DNA from: Thermoanaerobaculia bacterium
GTDB lineage: Bacteria; Acidobacteriota; Thermoanaerobaculia; Gp7-AA8
Length of the DNA: 64,000 nucleotides
Reading direction: 5' to 3'
NCBI GenBank assembly: GCA_017883235.1
Contig: JADGNY010000006.1
Span: 40,681-104,680, forward strand
The notes under the pieces are model-generated. The model ran no database searches and had not been told where the DNA came from. It worked only from the letters and a program-made list of their open reading frames with translations. Shown piece after piece: positions 27,095 to 34,473 of this stretch (its first letter is position 1; the number at the start of each line of letters is the position of its first letter). Made by a program: the position numbers and the translations under genes.

Positions 27095-30000
27095 TTAAGG
27101 TATGACCAGCCGCGCGTTCGGTGCGGCGAGCACGGCGAGGTTCATGCCTGCTTTCTGCGCCTGCGCGAAGGAGATGTCGAACGACTTGTCGCGATCAGCT
27201 TTCACTTCCACAGCCTTGGCGAAGTCGGCGACGGTCTGGAAGCGAGTCGCGACAGGGAACAAGTTGCACTTGTAGCCATAGTTGCCGCAGATCTCATTGA
27301 TGGCGTGACGGCCGAGCGCGCGATAGCTCTCGAACTGCGACTCGCTGAAGAACTGGTCGGCGGTCGACTCGTGCGGAAACTCCGCCGAGGACGTCGCGTA
27401 GTTGTACACGTCCTTGGGGAAGTAGTCCTCGGAATAGAGTCCGGGCTTGATGTAGATGAGCGTCCCGTCGATGTCCTTCCTTAGCGGCTTTCCATCCACG
27501 ATCTCCGTCGGTGCTTCGTCGATAGCGCTGTAGCGGATTTTTGCGGTCGCGACGTAACGGCCTTCAACGTACTTGCCGTCTGCCGAGCGTGGAAACATGT
27601 ACATCCTCTCGATGTCGATCGGAACGCCGAGGTCCGTCCGGATCTTGCGAATGGCGTTGCCGAGATCCTCAAAGGTGTACTTCGGATCGCAGCCGCCGTC
27701 GCTGACGACGATGTAGCGGCAGCGGCGTAGGACCATCTCGTAAACGCCGAGGTTCTCGAAATGACCGCCGTCGGAGAGATAGACGAGCGGGCACTGGTCG
27801 TTGGTCGTACCGGTGAGCTCCCACAACAACGGTTCGAGATTGGTGCGGGGATGGCCGCTGCCATACGTTTTGCGCCCGGCGAGTCCGGGGTTGCCGAGCC
27901 ATGAGCCGAGGCGAACGTTGAGGAGCGTCAGGAGAAAGGCCAGCGCCGGGGAGGAGTTATAGCCCTGATTGGGGCTGGCTGCCGCTCCGGAGATCGTTAC
28001 TGCTGTGCCGACGGAGATGCCGTCGTCGCCGCCATACTCCTTCGAGTCCCGGTACCCTACATAGATGCTGCCGGAGTGCAGCGGAGAGACGGTGAATGAC
28101 TCAGCCTGACGCTGCTGCCACGCCAGCTTCTCGCCGGACGTGAGGTTGAGAGCGGTGTTGATCACATGCATCGGTCCACGATGCAACAGCGGCCGCAGCG
28201 AGCCTTCGAAGGCGGCGTCGAGCTTCTCGCGATTGCCGTGCAGACGCGCAGCGGGAGAATCATCAGGCTGAACGCCGCCAAGATCCCCCGTCAGAAGAGT
28301 GGCGTTGATGTTCCGGACCAACGCATTGGTCAGCGGAGCGTCAATCGGATCGTCCGGCTGTCTGTTTTCGAGTTGCGAGAGCGTCTTCTTGTCGAGAGAG
28401 TTCCAGATCTCCAGCGAGACGGCCTGCACGAGCTGGGCCTGAGGCGTGGGCTGCTGGGCCGTGGTCATCTGGGACATAGCGTACTGCTTCAGCTTATTCA
28501 CGAACTCCGTGACGTTTTCAAATGACGTAGGCCAGAGCAGCTCCTGACGGAGCTCGTGCATCTGGAGGTTGTCGTGAGGGTCGAATCCGGTGAACGCGTC
28601 GGGATCGCGTGTGTAGCGCGAAGCGCCGAGGTACGCGCGGATGAGACGATTTCGATACAAGGAATGCATGGAGAACTTGTTGACGCCGATAAAGAACGAG
28701 AGGCCGATCGCAAACGCTGCGACAAGCAGGACGATCACCACCTGCGTGCCGCTCGTGCCGGCAATCGTCTGCAGATGCGCAATGCCCCGCGCTTCAACGA
28801 AGGAGCCCTCGGCGGCTTTCGAGGTCTCACTCTTCACAAGGTACGAAGTACGATCATTGCCGGTAGGGACAGTGGGGCTCGTGGCCGCCTGCAACGTGCC
28901 TGAGGCTCGGTCGCGATCGACGGGGACGATCGCCGCCGCACTGGCCTGCGCATCAAACTGTGTGGCGAAAGCAACGTCGGTATCGTTGATCTTGTACCCG
29001 TTGAACTGTTCGGCAAGCCAAGTGTGTCCAAGCGCGATCGCGGCGAGCAGGATGACTGCGAAGATCGGCACGATCAATCCGCCCGCGGCGTTCATCAACT
29101 TCCCGGTTTTTCCGGCATCCTCCTTCTCCTTGCCGTTCGCGGGTGTCTTCGCGCTGAAGCCGAAGAGAGCGGCGGCAACGCCGGAAAGGCCGCCAACCGA
29201 GGCGAGAATCACAGGCGCGCGATAGAGGAAGAGCGGACCGAAGACGGCGATCACACCGAGGAGCGCGACGGCCGCGGCGAAGAAGAGAAGGTACGCGCCC
29301 GCGCGGCCCCACCATTCACGATCATCGTCTTCATTGCGGCGGCTGGAAAGGCCGACGAAGATCGACGCCTGCACGAAGAAGATCAGGAGCAGCAGCGGCA
29401 CGGCGAAGCAGAGATAGATGTGACCCTGGCCGACGGCGTCCGTGAGCGGCCGGAGGAACGGAATCTTCGACGGAAAGTCGACCGGATGCAGCGGATCGGG
29501 GAAGAGTTTGATCGCCGCCAGAAACGCGAGAGCAACAGCCGTCACTACGCCGACGATTGCAGCAACGAGCTCAAAGGTGAGCTTCCAGGTGGAGTGTCGC
29601 CAACCCTGACGGCTGAGGCCCGACTTCCGCGACGCCGCGGAGGCGGTGAAGTAGCGGAGGTAATAGATCAAAGATGGAAGCAACGTCATCAGCAGCACGG
29701 CGGCGAGGAGGTGAAACCTCGTCGTCGCGCCGATGAAGACCTGGCTGGCGAAGGGGATGAGGCGTTCGTTCGGGAGCAAGCCCCAATTCAAAGCGTTCTG
29801 CGCCCAATACGTGGCCAGGAACATCGCCGCCGCCGTCAGCGGAATGATCGTCAGGACGTTATAGAGGAGAGCGCGACTCCAATGCGTCCACTGATCGTTT
29901 CGTCCCGGTGCCACTGGCCGCGCAAGACCGATGTACGTAAAACCGATGGCGAGGAAGACCTCCATCCAGCAGAGCGGCCTCGTCGACCCTGCCCACCCCG

Positions 30001-30940
30001 GGTGGTGCAGCATCCACGAGAATATGCGTGGTATCGCCAGGAGCAGAGCCAGGATCGGCACCAGGATGAGCAGATTGAGCAGCAGGTTGCGAATGTAAAG
30101 CGCCGCCATCGTCCACGTGTCAGCCGACGTAATGCCGAGCCTTGGACTGAGGTAGTTGCTGTAATCCCGGAGATGGCGGATCGGCCGCGGCTCGGGATCG
30201 ATCTTCGCCTTCGGCAGGGTGGCCTTCGGCAGCGCGTTTGTGGTGCCCGTATTGTTCGTGTTTGCTACATAGTCCGTGGTCCCTTCGAACGCCGTGTCCG
30301 CGCAGACGAGATCCTTCTGAACGCCGGACATGCCTTCCGGATGGCGGCGCGCCCACGACGAGAGCCAGCTTCCGATGTAGCCGCCGCCGGAGACCGTGGA
30401 GAGGTAATGGAACTTGTCGAGAATGTTTCCGGTGGCCAGCCCCTGCAATACGCCGAGGGCGAACGTGGCGCTGCGGATTCCCCCGCCGGAGATGCAGAGT
30501 GCGGTGCGGGCATCAGCAGGCTTGCTGCCGTCCTGGTGAATTTTCGCGTAGATGGCCGCGAGGCGGATGTCGCGCAGCGGCCTGACGGCACCGTGGAAAG
30601 CGTCGTCGACGATTCGCCGGTTGATCTCGCTGCGTCGCTCCCCTTCGGCGGCGACGTCGCTCGTGTAGAACGCGTAGCGCTTGATGAGATCCCGGCCGCT
30701 GTCCGTCAACGCCACTGATCTCGAAAGCTTGTTCAGGTCCGGTTTGGCGAGAAGGCCGTTCAGCGTGTCGACAAGGCTGCCCGTCATATTCAGGTCGCAC
30801 GCGATGAGAATTGTTCGCGCCCACGATTCATCGACGATGTCTCCGAGCCCATACGCCGACGGCGGAACCTCAATCCGCCCATGCATCGACTCGTACTCCT
30901 GTTCCAACACTTCGTGCACTTCGAGCGGAAGCGTAGACAT
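27095..30940 (-). CDS. Giant patatin-like phospholipase with inserted membrane domain
   Basis: This 1281-residue protein has the patatin oxyanion motif SGGGIRSATFALGVLQGL at residues 151-168 and the nucleophile in STVSGGGYIGSW (Ser184). Roughly ten membrane helices follow between about 275 and 740 (for example LLLNLLILVPILALLLAIP, IVGVVTAVALAFLAAI, IVPIFAVILLAAIALG). The catalytic Asp motif appears only after them, in YLSDGGHFENLGVYEM near 1075. The hydrolase domain is therefore split by the membrane bundle. The N-terminal 130 residues are an unassigned helical region. It should act on membrane lipids or acyl esters; no acceptor is known. GAGGAGGGG lies 4 bases before the ATG. It is monocistronic. 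Confidence 0.85.
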   Translation of the reverse strand: MSTLPLEVHEVLEQEYESMHGRIEVPPSAYGLGDIVDESWARTILIACDLNMTGSLVDTLNGLLAKPDLNKLSRSVALTDSGRDLIKRYAFYTSDVAAEGERRSEINRRIVDDAFHGAVRPLRDIRLAAIYAKIHQDGSKPADARTALCISGGGIRSATFALGVLQGLATGNILDKFHYLSTVSGGGYIGSWLSSWARRHPEGMSGVQKDLVCADTAFEGTTDYVANTNNTGTTNALPKATLPKAKIDPEPRPIRHLRDYSNYLSPRLGITSADTWTMAALYIRNLLLNLLILVPILALLLAIPRIFSWMLHHPGWAGSTRPLCWMEVFLAIGFTYIGLARPVAPGRNDQWTHWSRALLYNVLTIIPLTAAAMFLATYWAQNALNWGLLPNERLIPFASQVFIGATTRFHLLAAVLLMTLLPSLIYYLRYFTASAASRKSGLSRQGWRHSTWKLTFELVAAIVGVVTAVALAFLAAIKLFPDPLHPVDFPSKIPFLRPLTDAVGQGHIYLCFAVPLLLLIFFVQASIFVGLSSRRNEDDDREWWGRAGAYLLFFAAAVALLGVIAVFGPLFLYRAPVILASVGGLSGVAAALFGFSAKTPANGKEKEDAGKTGKLMNAAGGLIVPIFAVILLAAIALGHTWLAEQFNGYKINDTDVAFATQFDAQASAAAIVPVDRDRASGTLQAATSPTVPTGNDRTSYLVKSETSKAAEGSFVEARGIAHLQTIAGTSGTQVVIVLLVAAFAIGLSFFIGVNKFSMHSLYRNRLIRAYLGASRYTRDPDAFTGFDPHDNLQMHELRQELLWPTSFENVTEFVNKLKQYAMSQMTTAQQPTPQAQLVQAVSLEIWNSLDKKTLSQLENRQPDDPIDAPLTNALVRNINATLLTGDLGGVQPDDSPAARLHGNREKLDAAFEGSLRPLLHRGPMHVINTALNLTSGEKLAWQQRQAESFTVSPLHSGSIYVGYRDSKEYGGDDGISVGTAVTISGAAASPNQGYNSSPALAFLLTLLNVRLGSWLGNPGLAGRKTYGSGHPRTNLEPLLWELTGTTNDQCPLVYLSDGGHFENLGVYEMVLRRCRYIVVSDGGCDPKYTFEDLGNAIRKIRTDLGVPIDIERMYMFPRSADGKYVEGRYVATAKIRYSAIDEAPTEIVDGKPLRKDIDGTLIYIKPGLYSEDYFPKDVYNYATSSAEFPHESTADQFFSESQFESYRALGRHAINEICGNYGYKCNLFPVATRFQTVADFAKAVEVKADRDKSFDISFAQAQKAGMNLAVLAAPNARLVIP

Positions 30941-31023
30941 AGGACCCCTCCTCAGAAGAAGACGGAACGCGGTTGTTGGGTGATTGCCCGCAATTATAGA
31001 CGGACGACCCGAAAAAGTTCCAT

Positions 31024-31971
31024 CTACTGCAAATGCGGCAGCGGGTCGCGCGCACTCGCCTTCCCCGCTTCGATCCAGGCCACGCGGGTGAGGAGCGAGC
31101 CGAGGAGAGCCGAAGCGGCGGCGGCGCGGCGGGCGCGTTTGGATCGGATGCCGAGAAGGCGGAGGGCGAGCGGGAGGGGACCGGAGAAAAAGCCGCCGAT
31201 GCGGGTCGTCAGACCGGTGGGGCCCTTCCGTAGCGGCTCCGACTCGATGTCGTCACACGACTCGATCTCGATGCCCATGTACGTTTCGAATGCGGCTGCG
31301 GCGAGACCGAGGACGTTGAGGGCCGGCTCGTCGTGTCCGCGCAGTACGAGCAGCGCGGTCGCGGACGCGAGGGCCGAGGCGCCGAAATGGATCGGAAGCG
31401 ACCGGGCGTGTCGCGACCAGACAGGAATGGCCGTAGCCCCGATGAGGACGCCGGTGTAGGTGGCCATGACCAGACCGGAGAGCGCGGCGATGAAGGCAGC
31501 AGCGTCGCCGGCGCGTTTCATGCGCAACAGTTCGGCGATCACCGCACCGGCGCTGGCCGTACCGAAGGCGGTCAACGTCCACGCACCGACCGACATCGGC
31601 GATTGCGGCTTGAATACACGGAGCATGTTGAGGAAACGCTCGGGACGTCCGAGGTCGAGGATGAGCAGCGGCCCGGAGACCGCGGCACCGATCGCGGCGA
31701 TCCAGCGCGCATCGCGGACGAGCGACTTCGAGGCGCCGGTCATCTGCGCGGTGAGTGCAATCACGCTCGAAGCGCCCGCGGCACCGCCGGCAAAGAAGTA
31801 GAGGGGGATCTCCCACGTCCACACGGGCGGCTTGACGATCGGTAGTCCGTAGTAACTGTTCGTCTCGGGGAACGGAGAGCCGGGCGGCCGAACGCCTTTG
31901 GCGTCGAGTTGGCCGAGGGCGGCCTGGTTTCGGATTTCGTCGAGCCGGGTTTCAGGGATGTGCGATTTCAT
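31024..31971 (-). CDS. nrfD: NrfD/PsrC-type membrane subunit of formate dehydrogenase
   Basis: The 315-residue protein starts MKSHIPETRLDEIRNQAALG. After ETNSYYGLPIVKPPVWTWEI it has about eight membrane helices (IPLYFFAGGAAGASSVIAL, AAIGAAVSGPLLILDLGRP and others), the NrfD fold that anchors an FeS partner and exchanges electrons with quinone. The cytosolic tail is Arg-rich. The start at 31971 overlaps the FeS subunit stop (ATGA), so they form one operon; a longer frame to 32061 is a shadow. In this locus it replaces the haem b-type gamma subunit of FdnGHI. Confidence 0.88.
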   Translation of the reverse strand: MKSHIPETRLDEIRNQAALGQLDAKGVRPPGSPFPETNSYYGLPIVKPPVWTWEIPLYFFAGGAAGASSVIALTAQMTGASKSLVRDARWIAAIGAAVSGPLLILDLGRPERFLNMLRVFKPQSPMSVGAWTLTAFGTASAGAVIAELLRMKRAGDAAAFIAALSGLVMATYTGVLIGATAIPVWSRHARSLPIHFGASALASATALLVLRGHDEPALNVLGLAAAAFETYMGIEIESCDDIESEPLRKGPTGLTTRIGGFFSGPLPLALRLLGIRSKRARRAAAASALLGSLLTRVAWIEAGKASARDPLPHLQ

Positions 31972-32765
31972 TTCGCACCTCGGCGGCTGTTTGACGAGTA
32001 AAGAAACGCCATCAGCGACAATCCGGCCATTGCTCCCGCCGCAACGGCTGCTGCACTCCACGATTGCTTCAGCAGCGTCGTCGGCACCTCGGGCTTCGGC
32101 GGGAGGTTGTAGGCCCGAACATCACCGCGGACGAGAAAGAAGGCGTGCGTGCCGCCCACGCTCGTCTCTTTCGGATTCCAGATCGTGGCGTCGGTCATGC
32201 CGGAAGCGTGAAGCTGTGCGATGCGGCGATCGGCGGCGCGCTCGAGATCGTCGAGCCTGCCAAAGAGGATCGAGCCGGTCGGACAGGCCTTCGCGCACGC
32301 CGGCTCGGCGCCCGCTTTCTGCCGGTCGTAGCAGAAGGTGCATTTGAAGGCGCGCCCATCCTCAGGACGCCGGTCGACGACGCCGAAGGGACAGGAGACG
32401 ACGCAGTAGCCGCAGCCGTTGCAGATGTCCGGCTGGACGAAGACGCTGCCGAATTCGGTGCGGACGATCGAGCCGGTCGGACACGCTTCCAGGCAGCCGG
32501 CATTCTCGCAGTGCTTGCAGACGTCGGACGAAAACTCCCACGTCAGTTGTTCGCTGGCGTTGCCGCCACAGCCGGCCTTCGGCTCGCGCTCGACGAACTT
32601 GACGTGACGGTAGGTGGAGTGGCCCAGGGCCAGCGTGTTGTCGTAGGAGAGCCCGCTCCAGACGAAGCCGTCGTCCGGCACGTCGTTCCACTCTTTGCAG
32701 GCCACTTCGCATGCTTTGCAGCCTATGCAAAGCGTGGAGTCGGTCAGAAACCCGGTCACGGCCAT
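31968..32765 (-). CDS. fdhB: Formate dehydrogenase FeS subunit
   Basis: This 265-residue ferredoxin-like subunit has four 4Fe-4S clusters: CIGCKACEVACKEWN, CKHCENAGCLEACPTGSI, CNGCGYCVVSCPFGVVDR, and CTFCYDRQ with CAKACPTGSI. A single C-terminal membrane anchor follows (AAAVAAGAMAGLSLMAFLY). It carries electrons from the molybdenum subunit to NrfD. No Tat signal is present. It overlaps nrfD by 4 bases. Its catalytic partner FdhA is 1.7 kb upstream on the same strand, beyond an opposite-strand island. Confidence 0.92.
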   Translation of the reverse strand: MAVTGFLTDSTLCIGCKACEVACKEWNDVPDDGFVWSGLSYDNTLALGHSTYRHVKFVEREPKAGCGGNASEQLTWEFSSDVCKHCENAGCLEACPTGSIVRTEFGSVFVQPDICNGCGYCVVSCPFGVVDRRPEDGRAFKCTFCYDRQKAGAEPACAKACPTGSILFGRLDDLERAADRRIAQLHASGMTDATIWNPKETSVGGTHAFFLVRGDVRAYNLPPKPEVPTTLLKQSWSAAAVAAGAMAGLSLMAFLYSSNSRRGAK

Positions 32766-32851
32766 AGAAGGAGCTTATCGCAAGGTAGGGAGAGGTTCCA
32801 CGCGGCTTTGCCCACAAAGTCGCTCCTGCAATCTACGCCGTCGCCGTGGCT

Positions 32852-33100
32852 ATGCCAACTCATGCGCCACGACCGAAGAAGGACCGACTGCCGGACGCCA
32901 TCGCTCTCGGGAAGCATCTACGCAAGTTGCGCGAGGCGAAGGGGTGGACTCTGGAGGAACTCGGAGAAGCCGCCGGGATGAATGAACGTCAAGTCGGGCA
33001 CATCGAACGGGGCGCGACCGATCCGAAGCTGAGCACGATTCGGAAGTTGGCGCGGGCGTATGGGGTGACGGTGAGCGAGCTGCTGAAGCCGCTGAAGTAG
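32852..33100 (+). CDS. XRE-family HTH regulator
   Basis: The 82-residue protein is a single Cro/C1-type helix-turn-helix: LGKHLRKLREAKGWTLEELG, AAGMNERQVGHIERGATDP and LSTIRKLARAYGVTVSELL. The start is ATG 32852 or the in-frame GTG 32846. It lies inside the fdhA-fdhB gap on the opposite strand and could regulate either the Fdh genes or the toxin-like genes that follow. GC content here is still like the flanks. Confidence 0.88.
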   Translation: MPTHAPRPKKDRLPDAIALGKHLRKLREAKGWTLEELGEAAGMNERQVGHIERGATDPKLSTIRKLARAYGVTVSELLKPLK

Positions 33101-33208
33101 CCGGGAAGGGCGATTTTCACTCCCCCTCGCACTCCGCAAGTGATTGACAACACGCTAGTTAGGTACGTGGAATTTGGTGTGCGCTCCGCATGCTATGCTA
33201 GAAAACCC

Positions 33209-33502
33209 GTGGCTCTTCGGACGAACGGTTTTAGGCTCGGGGAGCGCTTGAACCACTTGGCCAGGCATCGACTGGAACATCCGTGGGTAGACCAGTACGA
33301 ATACGAAGAATGCGCGGACGAATTTCTGACTAAAGTACTGACGCCACTAATGTTAGAGTGCACCCGCAAGAATGGAGACAGGATTCGATACGATACGTCA
33401 ACCGATGAGTTTGGAATCATATCCGCAACAGACTACATCGTGACATACTTCTACCGAACGAATCGCGGTCGTGAGTATTTTGAGAGGGAGTGCCGCCAAT
33501 GA
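33209..33502 (+). CDS. Possible nuclease-type toxin domain, AT-richer
   Basis: The protein is 97 residues from GTG 33209, which has TATGCT 9 bases upstream; a longer frame reaches ATG 33140. FADEFL-like CADEFLTKVL, then LECTRKNGDRIRYDTSTDEF and GIISATDYIVTYFYRT resemble the C-terminal barnase/EndoU-like nuclease segments of polymorphic toxins. This is family resemblance by eye and the assignment is tentative. The stop overlaps the next gene by ATGA. Base composition is clearly lower in GC than the neighbours, pointing to recent transfer. Confidence 0.5.
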   Translation: MALRTNGFRLGERLNHLARHRLEHPWVDQYEYEECADEFLTKVLTPLMLECTRKNGDRIRYDTSTDEFGIISATDYIVTYFYRTNRGREYFERECRQ

Positions 33503-33822
33503 AGAACAAGTGCCCCGTCTGTTTCTACGATGGCCTTCTGTACCCTCCCGTCAATCATAGCATTTGTCCATGCTGCGGAACAGAGTTTGGCCTGGATGAC
33601 TATGATTTCACAGTCCCGGAGTTGCGACTTCGATGGATATTATCAGGCGCTCTATGGTTTAGCCGCGATCAGACGCCTCCGGCGAATTGGAACCCATCGC
33701 TACAGCTATTGAGCGCTCAGTACGGCGTGCGACGAACATCCCCCAGCAAATCTATCACCACCAAGAAGGTCACGCCACGCTCGATTCAATTTATTCCTGT
33801 TGGGGCCGCCGTGAATGCCTAG
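33499..33822 (+). CDS. Zinc-ribbon protein, possible immunity partner
   Basis: The 107-residue protein starts with a two-knuckle zinc ribbon (CPVCFYDGLLYPP and ICPCCGTEFGLDDYDF), then PELRLRWILSGALWF. This matches small CPVC/CPSCGTEFGYDD proteins often found beside toxin-like genes. ATGA overlap with the upstream gene and an 8-base overlap with the downstream one make a tightly coupled trio. Immunity is inference. Confidence 0.6.
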   Translation: MKNKCPVCFYDGLLYPPVNHSICPCCGTEFGLDDYDFTVPELRLRWILSGALWFSRDQTPPANWNPSLQLLSAQYGVRRTSPSKSITTKKVTPRSIQFIPVGAAVNA

Positions 33823-34297
33823 GCTACTAGTAGCGCTACCGTGCGAGCGTGTGATCCTTGAGCAAGAAACAAATGAAGTGTCTCTAATTGCGATCATGCA
33901 AGACATCGCAGTCCCGGTAGTTGAGAATCAACCTATTCCCGTTGGCGCGGCCCTACCTACGCAGTGGCACGTGTTTACTCTTTGGGATCGCTCCAAAGAT
34001 GACGCGGACGATGACGTATTCGAGCAACGTATATCGCTAAGAGTACCAGACAAAAACATTCCCGTACCGGTTGAGACTATCGCCCCATTTCAATTCGGCA
34101 ATTACACGCGCTTGCGTATTAATATACCTATCTTGGGGTTCCCAGTTTATGCTGCTGGCATTTGCTATCTTGGGATAGAGCTCCGTAAACTAGGAGCTGA
34201 GCACTTCGCTCCTTTCGCTGAGTTCCCGCTGACCGTGATCCATCGCCAGGTAAGAGCTGATGATGAGCCCGTGCCGGTAACGCAGCCAATCGGCTAA
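33815..34297 (+). CDS. DUF6941-like protein
   Basis: The 160-residue protein begins MPRLLVALPCERVILEQETN and continues VSLIAIMQDIAV. The rest is beta-strand rich (YTRLRINIPILGFPVYAAGI, CYLGIELRKLG), resembling the DUF6941 family of small C2/beta-sandwich-like proteins. No catalytic motif is seen. It closes the overlapping trio. AT-richer codon use, like its two partners, marks the island. The assignment is by eye. Confidence 0.5.
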   Translation: MPRLLVALPCERVILEQETNEVSLIAIMQDIAVPVVENQPIPVGAALPTQWHVFTLWDRSKDDADDDVFEQRISLRVPDKNIPVPVETIAPFQFGNYTRLRINIPILGFPVYAAGICYLGIELRKLGAEHFAPFAEFPLTVIHRQVRADDEPVPVTQPIG

Positions 34298-34473
34298 GGA
34301 GGGACCGTCCGCTCAGCGCTTCCGAGACGGTGCCGGGGATTTCAGGCTGCACACAAAGTGCGCTGGCTGCACAACGAGGCGGGCGAACGCAATGTCCGCG
34401 GTTCCCACACAGATCGTGAAAAATACCGGTCATCGCACTCGAAAAGCGTACCAGGACAATCAGTGTGGTCGAT
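34298..34473. other. Gap after the island, no gene seen
   Basis: No frame with codon bias, no RNA fold and no repeat is visible here. This is the 3' flank of fdhA and probably the distal junction of the inserted island. Confidence 0.4.
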
